64,000 nucleotides of DNA from Argentina anserina (lineage: Eukaryota; Streptophyta; Magnoliopsida; Rosales; Rosaceae), in the NCBI RefSeq assembly GCF_933775445.1, contig NC_065877.1:31000001-31064000 (forward strand), written 5' to 3'. Each line of letters opens with the position of its first letter. Position 1 is the stretch's first letter. Shown piece by piece: positions 12,634 through 24,931 of the stretch. The notes beneath the pieces are model-generated. The model was not told where the DNA came from. It was given only the letters and a program-made list of their open reading frames with translations, and did no database searches. A program made the position numbers and the translations under genes.

Positions 12634-14076
12634 TGGAGATGACTACTATGAATGTGGTTTTACCGGCAGTCTAGGCATCTAGCCCATTGGTCTGTTTTAT
12701 CAAGGATCAATGCCCAGAGCGGATCATGGGCTCTCCAAGTAAAAGTAGGCACATGCCATGATCTGGTCGAGAGAAAAAAAGTTCTATCCACATGTTACAG
12801 TTCCTATGGGTCCGGTAAGTATCAGTTTTCTAGGCCTGTTTCGCATATAAGCATCAAATGCATGGAGTCTGCATCATGGATTGCGAAAGTGACTTGTTTT
12901 ATTGAATGTCTCCCTGCTAATGTAGGGAACTTAAGTAGCTCACATATTTCAAAATTTGACAGCATCACCTACATTCACTTTACAATTATTTACAAAAATA
13001 TGCTTAATCATTGCTCATTTTTTGTTTCCAGGAGTACTGAGCATCTGGCTGCTGGCAATGCGTTTCGTGTGTGTATGTGTGTATACGGGAAGGCTGGCTA
13101 CTAATGGTCAAATTTTGATGATTATCTGCAAAGCAAAGAGGATATATGATGGCAGTTTCTGTACTTAATCATCTCTTTATGTGTAGATTAGTGAATTATG
13201 TTTTTTTCCTGTGTCCGGTGAAGTAAGACACAGATGTAGAATCGTTGTATGCCAGTGTCATCACATTCTTTGACTCCGATGAGATGAAAGATATATCTTC
13301 TCTGGCAAATAAACTGAATCCGTGAAGAATGAAAGATCAGATTATTTTTTGTTAGAATTGATAATGTCTACTTTGACATTATGATAAACTGAATGAGATG
13401 ATTTTAACTTATGAAGAACTTGTAACCCTGTGTCTACAAATTAGTAAAGTGAATGTTACACGTTTGTATACTAAAGTGGATGAAGAATTTCTTGTTCAGT
13501 TGCAATTGTCACAAACCTTTTATTCCCTTTGTTTCGTTGCTCTCTTCACAAACCCTGCTTCTCGTTCTTAGAAACTGAATCACATGTTGTCAACTATGTG
13601 TACTGGGTTTGTTCTCTTCATGAACTCGTGCTGTTTTTGCTATCAGTGCTTCTACCTCACATTATTTTCTGAATATTGGTCAGATGCTTTACTCCAAAGC
13701 GTGTAAAATATGTTGGCCACGATCAGTTGCATATACAGCAAGCAGTGGTCATGCACCAGAAAAGCTCTAGATACTTGCAGATGGATTTTATAGATAAATT
13801 CTTCAAGTGAATATGACTGTATTATCCACTATTTAGTACATGACAGCCTTATATACTGTTTTGTTAATTAGTTAACTCATCAATGTATGTCTGGTAAGAA
13901 AGAAACTTGAAGTTATGGTAACTTATTAAAACAGATCAAAGAATTGAAGCACTAGCTTATTATGATATTTGAGGTTCATGTCTCTGGACTCTGGTCATTA
14001 CATTTCCATTTTGGATATATATATATATATAGGTCATTATAGGTTTTTTGGATCTATTTCTATCAAACACTCAACA
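12634..14076. other. HK2 3' UTR and intergenic spacer
   Basis: HK2 3' untranslated sequence probably extends several hundred bases beyond 12633. The open frames here (for example 12652-13104) lack domains and run through AT-rich sequence, so I do not call a gene. A short TATA tract at about 14017-14031 precedes the next gene and may serve as its TATA box. Confidence 0.55.
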
Positions 14077-15232
14077 ATGTCTACCCTTCTGATGAGGATA
14101 ACACTTGCTCTTCTCTTTCTCTCACTAGTTCCACTCAGACCAGGTAAGACTCGCTATACTTTTTTGAGTTTCATGTCCATTTGTATCAGCTAAATGCTTC
14201 ATGGAAATTTAGTCACTGGATCTAGTACGTTATACTTCTTCTGGCATAGCTTCCTAATGTTTGTGTGCACGCGCATTGCAATTTACAGTGGATGCGGATT
14301 TTGAGCAATGGTGTATTGCTGATGAACAAACCCCGGACGATGAGTTACAGGAAGCAATAGATTGGGCCTGTGGTAGAGGAGGTGCAGATTGTAGCAAGAT
14401 TCAGATAAACCAACCTTGCTTTTCCCCAAACACCCTGAAAGACCATGCTTCCTTTGCTTTCAACAACTACTTCCAGAAGTTCAAACACAAAGGTGGATCT
14501 TGCTACTTCAAGGGAGCTGCCATGATTACAGAACTTGATCCCAGTAAGCACTTAACTCGGTAAACTTTTCTTTGGCAATGCATACAATCACATGATATTG
14601 AGTCAAGATAGGGCAATGTCCAAGTTCCTAGATAGAAAATGTAAGAAATGTTTGGATCTGTCATACAATCGAAGCTCAAGAGTTACTAAATTTGTTCACC
14701 AAATGAGACAGTATTTACAGTACTTCGTATCTAAATTCTAAATAGCTTCATGATGCATATTGGCACATTATTTGTTGAACAAATTTAGCAAATAGGATCT
14801 CTGGAGTAAGAAATGGAACAGCTTTTGAGTTGGCTCATACAAAAAACGAATCTGAGTTAATTTTTGTTTTTTTTTCTTTTTCGATGGAGGTTAATTTTAG
14901 TTGCACACACCAGTTGTCAACCATTTTTTTTGAAAGGCACCAGTTCTTAACCTTTGATTCTGCCAAAAAATTATATATAAAAAACAAAAATGGACCATAT
15001 GTGGGATCTATTCAAACTTGTTTGCTTGTGTTGTACACAACAACAAGCACATGTACACTCACATGTAAGGGAAAAAAGAACTGTTGTGAATAACCGTAGA
15101 TTAAATAAAACTGGATTAATTTACATAGAAGAGAGTAATTGGCAGATACAAGGCTGGAGAAATATAAACGATTTTTTTTCAAAATGTTTGCCTGCAGGTC
15201 ATGGCCCTTGCAAGTATGACTATCTTCCCTGA
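14077..15232 (+). CDS. Small secreted X8-domain protein (CBM43, Ole e 10-like)
   Basis: Predicted 118-aa apoplastic protein that may bind beta-1,3-glucan (callose), as the X8/CBM43 family does. The exons 14077-14143, 14289-14543 and 15198-15232 join in frame across GT-AG introns. Residues 1 to about 23 form a hydrophobic signal peptide (MSTLLMRITLALLFLSL). The X8 core follows with its typical pattern: WCIAD, then ELQEAIDWACG, GADCSKI, QPCF, FNNYFQ, GGSCYFKGAA, and a last Cys in GPCKYDYLP, giving the family's six cysteines. There is no glucanase domain and no GPI-type hydrophobic tail, so it resembles the short stand-alone X8 proteins such as the olive pollen allergen Ole e 10. The tiny last exon makes the 3' end the least certain part. 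Confidence 0.88.
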
Positions 15233-18200
15233 TGCAAAGGAAATGGAAGATTTGCTGATTATCAAAATTTTGGAAATGAGAATCAAATCCTAATAAAGTT
15301 TGTACTAGCTAGTTGGATGTTGCAGCAGGATAAAATTTCTTGGAATTTTCTGGTGTTAAGTTTTTTTTTTTTGCAAGCTTACTGCATAGTCTACGAAGCC
15401 TCAGGTTCAAATCATTATGTTTTCTGTATGCCTTCAAAGGCACACAGGAATGCTAATTGCTATGATGTTCTGAAGAATAGTGATTACTGAAACCCATTTA
15501 AGGCATTGAATCCCAGACACATCATGAAGTACCATGAAAGATTATAATGATCGATCACATTTCATTTCAATCTGGATGCTTTAGAGCTTTTTGAAACCTT
15601 GGATTCTCAGTGGATGAGAGCTTATGTAGAACTGATTTCTATTGTGGGCTTTTGGGGGTTTTGCTTTGGTACTTGTAACATAATCTGATTCACTAGCAGA
15701 TGCTTCACCCTTTCTGGCCCTTTTAGAGGCTGAAGAGTTGTTTATTATTCTAATTAAAACCAGTTCTGGTTTCTTCTGAGATGAATCAGAATTATCAGAT
15801 GATAGAAGAATTTGGCTATAGTCAATTAGTCCTCACTTTCAAGAATAAGATGTTAGTTTAACAAGAATAAGGTGATAGTTTGTTTCAACTTATAATGCAA
15901 AAAGTTGAACATTAGAATTCACTTGCTACCTACGTTGTGTATATTGGAGCCCTTTTGGTTTCACACTAGCTCCATTGCACAAAACATCTCCTAACAATAG
16001 ACTATATTAGAGCTGAGTTCGGTACATTACCAATTCATTTTTGTCATTACTATCTATCAACCAATTGTAATTAGTAAGTTTTCGGTATACCGATATTTTT
16101 TCGGTTGGTAATGTACCTCTACCAAGATATGATATCGGCCCAATTAAGTTTAAGGCCCAGACCAATTTCTTTGCTGACAAAAGAAATTTAAACAAACTTT
16201 ATAGTTCATAGTTGGATTTTGGACCGAACTCCTTAATACAACAATATCCCTCAAATGCAAATGTGATTATATAGTATTGTCCAACACTCCAACATCATAA
16301 CATGAACAAATTAACAAATTGAAGGACTGATACATAATAGCAACATCGATGACGTACTTCAATCTCCTTTTGTGCTAGACATTGGTTTGGACTGAGCTGG
16401 AGCTTTAGACATTAGTTCCCTAAATATATATACCGATCACATTTACTGGTGTCGATCGACCATATTTCGAACTGGAGTTGTCTATCGCCGAAGTGTCTAC
16501 TAATGTATCATAACTTTTATATTAAGTTTATAATAAAATCATCGCATTATGAAACGACTATATGAAGGAAACTTCTCGGAATCAATCAACATTATCCGAT
16601 ATGATCGATATATATATTTAGTGACTATTTTAAAATTTCATCCAATTCGGACCTCGTTTGATCGTCGGAATTTTCGGTAAACCAAAAACACCACTAATAT
16701 GCCCAAAGGGAGGACCGATTACCAAGATGCGAATGTCGAAAGTTGTTTACATATTTGAAATCACATAATTTCTAATTTTTATCACCAATCGTGCGTGGTC
16801 GCAATAAGGAAACTCATTTGGTAAAGCCCCAGTCAATGAGGTTTTATTATGTCAAAACGTTTTTTTTGTTAACCGTAGGTACAAACGGTCAAACCATGTT
16901 TAAAAAATTGACAAAAATTTTACAGTGTCCCTAAATATATATATCGATCACATCTATCGGTGTCGATCGACAATATTTCAAAATTAGAATTTATTTGTGA
17001 TTTTTTTTAAGAATGTTTTCTAATAATCCTTTTATTTTTTCAAACTCTTAAATAAGAGTATTATGTTTTTTTTTCTAATACAAGCCCGCAAGACCGGCCC
17101 GTTGACGAGCCCTAATTTGAAATATATCAACAGCTAAGATCAATATATGTAATAATAAATTAAAAAAATAAATAATTAAAAATAAAACTCGGTTGGTACG
17201 GTAATACCAACTTTCGCCAAAATCATTACCATTACCGTCTCAACTTAAAGAAGTCGGTTCGGTACTACCGTACCGAAGTTTCAGTAACCGAAATACTTGG
17301 TAACCAACTTACTTAATTCGGTTGATAAAACTTGGTTCGGTTTTATTTGGCTCATTTTTACCACCCCTAGGCTATATAAACAGCCACAAGACTCCATACA
17401 AGGTAAGTCTAAATATGTACTCTTGTACATCGATCATCACTACATTCTATCTTATCATTAGCTGAAATGACTCGGGCATCTGAGAGTCGAAGGCCATCGC
17501 GCCCGATTTCCCTATGACATTTGTGCTGTTGTGAAAGGTACCGGAGTCAAGTTAGTATATATCTCGATGCCGGAAACATACACAGTTTTGAATTCTATAC
17601 TTTCCTATTTTCTCGGGAAAACAACTCATTGGTACTGAGAATGTTATATTGTCCTCATCCCAGAAGCCATGCATGATCACTAAACAAACAAGAGCTCATG
17701 GAATTGAGTAAACAATTCCAGCAGTTTAGGTCCAAAAACTTGGACACATAATTAGTGAAGAGGAGGTGTTACCAAAAGGAAGAGGAGAAGATAGCAAGAA
17801 GGTCCTACATGTAACCCTAAATGCAGAGCAAGATCGAAGTTTGGACCCAAATTTTTTGTATTTGCAGAGAGCAGAAGGAGAGAGCATGTAAGAAAAAGAA
17901 GATGAAGACAAAAAAACCATGGAAAGCATGCAGGAAGAAGATGCTGCTCCTATCAATCTATTTTCCCAATTCGAAAGCCGAAGACATGGTCGGTGTGATG
18001 ATAGGAGAACTCACAATTGTGGTTCAAGAAATCAAGAGCTCTCATAATTTCCTTTTGCTTCACTCATCATTTCATTTTCATCGTTTGCTTCACTTCATGT
18101 AACTTTGGAACGCAGAGTAAAGTTGTTTGGTGGTAACTGTGAAAAGTGAAAACATTGTATGTCTTAGTTGCAAGAGATCATGTTCTTTATCGCATATCAT

Positions 18201-18238
18201 TCGCCCTACTTAATCATCTGTCGTTTGGTTTAGTGACA
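15233..18238. other. Repeat-rich intergenic region
   Basis: No supported gene. 16.0-17.36 kb is transposon-derived: GGTTCGGT/ACCGAACT motifs recur on both strands and the stretch ends in ttaccacccctag, an end seen on plant non-autonomous elements. A related sequence of about 55 bp occurs twice, at about 16428-16480 and 16931-16985. A TATATAAA motif near 17373 follows the repeat, but no long frame runs downstream. 17734-18100 contains short open stretches in several frames, possibly a decayed gene or non-coding RNA; I cannot name it. Confidence 0.45.
16428..16985. repeat. Pair of about 55-bp direct repeats about 500 bp apart
   Basis: Both copies read ccctaaatatatat followed by cgatcacat, then ggtgtcgatcgac and atattt; they differ at a few bases. 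The first copy starts near 16428 and the second near 16931. The palindrome gtcgatcgac is in both. They may be remnants of the ends of one element; no target-site duplication was found. Confidence 0.55.
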
Positions 18239-18247
18239 TATACTTTT

Positions 18248-18640
18248 AAATTAATTTCAGTTTATCTTTTTAAATTTCACACCTAAAATCAATTCATCCT
18301 TAAAATTTTTATTTTAATTAGTTCACCTCTATACTTTCAAATAATATCAAAGAATGATAAAATTCAGATTTTCTTGGTTAAAATCCGATCAAAACTATCA
18401 AAAGAAGACTTCAAATTATATATGCAAGACCAAAACAAAATTCATAATAATTTTACAATAACACTTAAGCTTTAAATTTAGGTCTCGTAGCATAATTATC
18501 AATATAATCCATATAAAAATATGAATTTTGTCCTTCTTTGATGTCATTTTAAAAGTATAGGGGGTGAAGTGATTAAAATAAATTTAAGGGGTGAACTGAT
18601 TTTATGTGTAAAGTCTATGGGGGTAAACAGAAACTAATTC
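18248..18640. mobile_element. Mutator-type foldback MITE, 393 bp
   Basis: Two inverted arms of about 107 bp (18248-18355 and 18534-18640) can pair along nearly their whole length with scattered mismatches. A perfect 9-base direct repeat, tatactttt, flanks the element at 18239-18247 and 18641-18649. Long terminal inverted repeats plus a 9-bp duplication are the hallmark of Mutator-like elements. The central part of about 178 bp has no coding capacity. Arms and duplication are seen; the superfamily is inferred. Confidence 0.85.
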
Positions 18641-18649
18641 TATACTTTT

Positions 18650-21600
18650 TATTGTAAATTTATAAGATAGAGTTTAAATCTCGTAAATTTTAATGATTAA
18701 TCGTTATTATCAGTACTTTGAATCTTTAGTTACCATATACAACATGAGATTATTATTCAAAACCTTCATTTACATTATATGAAAGTTAGCTGCTTATATG
18801 AGCTGAAAACTAAATACATCAATTTTGAGTACATATCATCTTTTTAATTATTGTTATGTTACTCGATTTTGAGTTTTTAAGCCATAACAAGAATGGAGTT
18901 TGCCTAGAGTACATGTGTTGCATAAGCATTTGAAATCTCCTCAAACACTTGTATTGGAGAAGATTAGAGGTCATTTTAGCTTGAACCTTAATCTTACTTG
19001 ATTCTTCCTTGAAGTAAAATGATACTCTGTCTCTCTTCCTTTCTCTTTTGCCATGAAGAACAAACACAAAATGCCAAGTAGGGATTGAGAAAGGGTGATT
19101 GGAGATAAGCTAGTGGCCGCGCCACTAACTACACTCACTTAGAGGGGACAAGGAAGCAACAAGATACCCTTATTTAAACTTGTCAAAAGAACATCTGATT
19201 CTACTAATTAATTAACATACTTAATAAGGACTTACAATCACTTTTGCATGCTAACATTCATGGATTCAAGGTCTGATATTCTCTCTTGGGGTCCCTAAAT
19301 AAACCCCTTCTTAATGGTTCATTAACAATTATTTATGCTTCTTCTAGGATAAGGATTTTGTGACTGATATTCCACATCTTGTTTTCTAGCATCCAGAGTT
19401 TTTAATAGTCATATAGTTGCATGCGCATAGAGTGATTTTAATTGACCAGAAACCCCTAACATTGAGCAACAGAGACAAGGGTTTCTTCTTGTATGTGAAT
19501 AAAAGGAAGAACTTGAAAATTATTGAAGTTTGGTTGAAATTTTTGTACTCTAACTTTATTCATACTTAAAAACAATTTTAATAAGTAATATATCGACATT
19601 TGAATATCCCAAATTGTATTCAATGAATAGTCTATTGTACGGGCAGAAGGAGTCCGGTCAAGATTGTTTAACTGCGTACTGATTAAAGATTATGTCATTT
19701 TCAATCAAACGCATGTAGAGAGAATTACTTCATTGAAGATGATTTTGAAATAAAGGAACTAATGCCTTTACTAGCACTCCTAATCCATTAGTGGGTTGAA
19801 TAAATTCGCTGATATTATTGAACACCCCATTATTAAATACCGTCCAAAATAATTCTAGCATATATTGATATCTTGAACAAATCATTAACATAAGGGCAAC
19901 TTGATCTTTTTGCAGATAGGAATCATAGGATTGATGAATGAAAGAATAGTTGAATATATGCATGACAAGAAAGGCAGAGCATGTTATCTGAAGTGGACGG
20001 CACTACTTTCCAACGTCATCTCTTATTTTGATCACTTTAACCACTATTAGGCTCTCCTCTGCTCAACCCATCTATGTCACTTTCCCAGATGAACCAGATC
20101 ATCACCATCCCCACCATCTTGGTTCAAACCCCAAATCCCACTTCAACCAAATGGTCCAACTCCAACTTAAATCTACTCCCACTCTCCAAGTCTTTCTCTT
20201 TGAAGGTCTATCTACCACACTGAACTGTAATTTGTCCTTCAGTTGAATTGCCAATACTGTGGTACCAATTGACCCTAAATCAGTTTCCTGTACCAAGTTT
20301 CTTAGGTAACTTCTGCAGACTCAACTAGAAGTTGCAACTAGCGAGTGAGCAAAGATGAAGGATCAATGAGGCAAGTACATACATGTACAAAGTTCTGAGG
20401 TGCCTTCCACCGACCTAACTAGAGATTCTTGATCATGTCAGATTGACATGTAGCATCTTCATTGAACTTGATAGTTAGGTTTTTTTTTTATTTTCAAACA
20501 AATGGTAGTTGGGTTTTTTTTTTGGCTACCAAAAATAGTAGTTAGGTTGCTTTTGAAAAAAAAAATTTGCTAAAGAGGTGTTTATTGTTAATTCTTCGTT
20601 CCTCTAATCTGTTAAAGAGTTACCAAATGCTTTAAGTAATATTAAAATGATATCATAACTTTCAAATAAAATACGTGAAATGAGCAAAACGAACTCTTTT
20701 CTTTTGCTCATCTGGAATCAATTCATTTGTAATCACATTGCGTCATTGCAAGTCAAATAATGGTCTTCAAATCAAGGCAATATGCTATAGTATCCACAAA
20801 AGATCTTAATTGTACTATTTTAAACCATTCCAAAATTTCCATAAAAAAAAAAACCATTCCAATTACATTAGGAAGCCAACTTTAGGTGATAATATGGGAA
20901 AGTTCTATTATTCTAGATAAGTGCATCATGGTTTATCAAAATTGCTGGTTATGTTTGAACTATCCTATTGAGCACATGGAGAGTATTATAGTAATTTCGA
21001 GTAGAACCCAAGTTGCAAATATGTAGTGGTAGTGATGTAGTTTCAAAGCAATTGCTGGGCTTTTTCCAATTGAGATTTTTTTATAGCCCACATGTGATTT
21101 CTCTTTATGCTCTCTCCATCTCTCACACTCCCTCACTGAAGAAGGCTTCTCGGGTATTGGAGTGGAAATCCAGACCTTGAATTTCCTGCGATAAGGTATT
21201 CTTGTCAAACCAAGATTTGATGTTCAACTTGGTGTTATTCTTAGACCAATGTTCTGTCATTTATGAGATTCTAAACCCAATAAAGTTTACTCTAGTTTCA
21301 CTCACGGTAGTGGTTGTGATAAACCATTCCATAAATGGAAGTTTGGAGGTGTAGGTTCAACGTTTTCATGTCTGATTGTTTGTTTCTATAATTGGGTTTG
21401 TGATGCTTCTTCAAGGTATGTCATGTATCTACTTTCCTTTTCAGTTGATTTCACTGCTGCTCTGTTTTCATATGTTCTTTGTTTTTTTAGCTGTAATGAC
21501 TCGAACTTGAAGCTTGAAAAGTTTCTGTTGGTTTGTTTTCGTGTGTTTCTGAGCTCATCATTGGCTTTAAACTAATGGGTTTCTTATAAAATTAAAATTT

Positions 21601-22524
21601 GATTTGAATTTGATTATGTAAGGCCAAAGATCAGTACTTTCTTGTTCTCTGATGATTTATTGGATGAAATGTGGTATTTTGTTTGTTTCATCTTTATTAT
21701 GACTTAATTATCAAAAAGAATACTTGAGAATCCCCCAAATTAATTTAGAATTCGTTGTTTCTTATTGAATATCAAGTCTTCTGTGCCCAAAGCATCTTTC
21801 AGCTGTTGCAATGGAAAGGATGTGTGGGGTGGGGTTAGCAAATTTTATTCAATTGGTTGAGATAAATCACTTGCTGGCCTTCAAGCGCCTTCTTTCGGTT
21901 TAAAATTCAACCGAGGGATCATAATTTCAGAATGTCTAACCTTCATCGGTTGGGAGGTTAATAGGTGCAAGAGAAAATTGAAGGAAGTGAAGATCATGAA
22001 GTTACCAAATGAATCAAATTTATGTAAATAAACAATCTAAGCTATCTTACACTTTCGCTGAGGATGACTTTAAGTTATCTTACACTAGCTGAGTATACAA
22101 GATAAACTGGGAAAGGGGATTGATCCTGTGGTATCTTCTCTTTTACCAGATATGAAAATTTAATTCAGCCTTGGAGATTTGAAGTTTCTGTTCACTTTCC
22201 CAAATGTGTTTCTGATTACTTTCTCAAATGCACAGGAACTAAGCTGCTTTTTACCTGTTATCTTTATGGTATGATTACTCACAGATCTCCTCATTCAGTC
22301 ATTCTTTGATGCAGATTATGCTGTATGCTCGTTCTATAGTAGGCTGTGACCTCTTTGTCCCAGATATTGGTACAACCAAGGCCTTTTGTTGTCATAAAGG
22401 GACTGTTCTACCAAGAGAATTCAAGGTTTCCTATAAAGCTCCCATGAACACAGTATAACATACATAGAGAGAGCAATCTTTTGGCAAGAAAAAACGAATA
22501 CTTCATTGTTGCAGCTCTAGTCCA
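18650..22524. other. Intergenic region and 5' flank of the GRAS gene
   Basis: AT-rich DNA with no supported gene. Short ORFs (for example 20028-20246) have no recognisable domains. From about 21.1 kb the DNA looks like a transcribed leader: CT-rich at 21110-21140, T-rich between, and a typical acceptor (tgttgcag at about 22507-22514) just before the GRAS start. A 5'UTR intron is therefore likely, as in many PAT1-type genes, but its donor cannot be fixed by eye. Confidence 0.45.
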
Positions 22525-24180
22525 ATGCAAGCGTCAAAGCAGCTCAGGAGTTTAGGTATGTCGAAACAGTTGCACTATCAACCGATGCAAGAAGTAGAAG
22601 CCTATTGCTTATCTCCATTCCGAATCTTGGACCACCAGCCGCCATACAATGAGAGCAGCCAAAGCACCCACTCCACAGCTCAGAGTTTCCACAAGAGGTA
22701 CTGCACATTGGAGTCATCCTCAGCAAATGGCAGCTACAATGCTCTTTATAACTCCTCATCAACTGGCAGTTTCTCACCCAATGGAAGCCCAATGTCACAG
22801 CATGAGCAAGATTCTCATTACCAGCATCATTCTCCTAATCACACGTACGGCTCTCCAATAAGTGGGTCCTGCATCACCGATGATGCAACTGACTTCAAGT
22901 ACAAGCTAAAAGAATTAGAAACTGCAATGCTTGGCGATTCCAATATCTTTGACAACTATTGCAGTTCCCTTCAGAATGGGGCAAACAATCCCAGGCCAGA
23001 AGTGGACAGCTGGGGGCAGATTATGAACTCATTATCTAAGAAGGATTTAAATCAAGACCTCATCTTCTGTGCAAAAGCAGTAGCGGATAATGATCTGTTG
23101 ATGGCACAATGGATGATGAATGAACTGCGTCAGATGGTTTCGGTTTCTGGTGAACCAATTCAAAGGTTGGGAGCATACATGTTGGAAGGATTAGTTGCAC
23201 GTCGAGCAGCCTCAGGGAACAGCATCTGTAAAGCACTGAGATGCAAAGAACCAGCAAGTTCTGAACTGCTGTCTTACATGCATATTCTTTATGAGGTCTG
23301 TCCCTACTTCAAGTTTGGGTATATGTCTGCAAATGGAGCCATTGCTGAAGCCATGAAGGATGAAAATAGAGTCCACATCATTGATTTTCAAATTGGTCAG
23401 GGGAGCCAGTGGTTGACTTTAATTCAGGCTTTTGCAGCAAGACCTGGAGGACCACCCCATATTCGAATAACTGGCATTGATGATTCGATGTCAGCTTATG
23501 CCCGAGGTGGAGGACTCAATATTGTGGGGAAGAGGCTATCTAAGCTTGCAGAGATGTTTAAGGTGCCATTTGAGTTCCATGCTGCTGCTATCTCTGGTTG
23601 TGATGTTCAGCTGGAGAATCTTGGGGTGAGACCTGGGGAGGCTTTGGCCATGAACTTTGCATTTATGCTGCATCATATGCCAGATGAGAGCGTCAGCACT
23701 CAGAATCATCGTGACCGTCTGCTGAGGTTGGTTAAGAGCTTGTCTCCAAAAGTCGTGACACTTGTTGAGCAAGAATCAAACACAAACACTGCTGCATTTT
23801 TTCCGAGGTTTGTGGAAACACTAAATTACTACACGGCTATGTTTGAGTCAATCGATGTAACGCTTCCGAGGGATCACAAGGAGAGGATCAATGTCGAGCA
23901 ACACTGCTTGGCCAAGGAAGTTGTGAACATTATAGCTTGTGAGGGGGTCGAGAGGGTGGAAAGACATGAGCTTCTCGGGAAGTGGAAGTCGCGGTTTGCA
24001 ATGGCAGGATTTACTCCATACCCTTTAAGCTCCTTGGTGAATGCAACCATCAAGACACTGCTCGAGAAATACTCTGACAAGTATAGGCTTCAAGAGAGAG
24101 ATGGGGCGCTCTATCTCGGCTGGAAGAGCAGGGATTTGGTTGCTTCTTGTGCATGGAAGTGCACATCCGGCACCAACTGA
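22525..24180 (+). CDS. PAT1: GRAS transcription regulator, PAT1 subfamily
   Basis: Nuclear/cytoplasmic GRAS-family regulator; PAT1 in Arabidopsis acts in phytochrome A signalling. It is an uninterrupted 551-aa frame, as is typical of this intronless coding family. The N-terminus (residues 1 to about 170) is variable and rich in Ser, Gln and His. The GRAS domain then runs to the end: leucine-rich region I (LNQDLIFCAKAVADND, then RLGAYMLEGL), VHIID at 283-287 followed by FQIGQG, the PFEFH stretch, the VSLSPKVVTLVEQE-type region with TNTAAFFPRF, then RVERHELLGKW, and the SAW motif ending in W533 and W544. The GRAS core closely resembles Arabidopsis PAT1, but SCL5, SCL21 and SCL1 are close paralogues, so the symbol is tentative. 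The start is the first ATG after the probable splice acceptor; an in-frame ATG at 22558 is an alternative. Confidence 0.93.
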   Translation: MQASKQLRSLGMSKQLHYQPMQEVEAYCLSPFRILDHQPPYNESSQSTHSTAQSFHKRYCTLESSSANGSYNALYNSSSTGSFSPNGSPMSQHEQDSHYQHHSPNHTYGSPISGSCITDDATDFKYKLKELETAMLGDSNIFDNYCSSLQNGANNPRPEVDSWGQIMNSLSKKDLNQDLIFCAKAVADNDLLMAQWMMNELRQMVSVSGEPIQRLGAYMLEGLVARRAASGNSICKALRCKEPASSELLSYMHILYEVCPYFKFGYMSANGAIAEAMKDENRVHIIDFQIGQGSQWLTLIQAFAARPGGPPHIRITGIDDSMSAYARGGGLNIVGKRLSKLAEMFKVPFEFHAAAISGCDVQLENLGVRPGEALAMNFAFMLHHMPDESVSTQNHRDRLLRLVKSLSPKVVTLVEQESNTNTAAFFPRFVETLNYYTAMFESIDVTLPRDHKERINVEQHCLAKEVVNIIACEGVERVERHELLGKWKSRFAMAGFTPYPLSSLVNATIKTLLEKYSDKYRLQERDGALYLGWKSRDLVASCAWKCTSGTN

Positions 24181-24931
24181 TGGTTCCTTTTGGAATGCAG
24201 CATGACAAACTTGAATAGAGCATGTTTTTCTCATCTGCTTTTAATTTTTGTTAGCTGATAACTGCTGTGTGCGCTTCAAAATCTGGAATTGGCCGTTTTC
24301 TTTGAGGTCATTTCAGTACCTCAAATCTCTTGGGTTTGGTAGGAAGAGAACTGATTTCAGGTGCTTGTCCATGGTTGAGAAACTGGCACCGATGCTTTAG
24401 GAGTTTACTTGAAAACCAATAAATAAAGTGAATTGAAAATGTAATGGTCCTTTTTCCAATCTTAATGTAAGTCTAGAAACCAAACTGATTCAAATTATAC
24501 CATTGGAAGTTAAATCCATTCAACTAATAACAATCTCAACTAATCGGCATATTCTGCAAGTCTTCAGCATACATTCATCTTCACAAATCCTTGAAGCTAC
24601 AGAATTTCGATCCAATTGCTAAGTTTACAGGATACTACTACACTAACCGTAGCCCTCATACTTGGGTGCTCCCGCGTCACCAGTCTAATGACCTACATAT
24701 TGAGTTTATTTAATCTAGACAATTTACACACTTGTGACACTGACATACATCAGTTTCATTTCATCAACTCCTACAGTCCTACCCTCCAGCCAATAGTACC
24801 TGCCTAAAGGTGTTCCTCTCCCAAAAGGAAAATATAGGAAGAAGAATAAGATAAACAACTATGGCAGAATGTGTTCCGGTACATAAATACATTATTTAGA
24901 GTCCAGATGAATCTCAACGGAGCATGGCAAG

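Noticed and set aside
12652..13104. ORF of 150 codons after HK2
   Set aside because: Lies in the HK2 3' flank, no domain, composition like spacer DNA.
14830..15093. 87-codon ORF in the second intron of the X8 gene
   Set aside because: AT-rich, no domain, lies between two supported exons.
17821..18102. Lys-rich ORF of 93 codons
   Set aside because: Low-complexity Lys/Glu composition with no start context; other frames overlap. Could be a relic but gives no family match.
20028..20246. ORF with His-rich segment
   Set aside because: Short, no signal or domain, and no transcript-like flanks.
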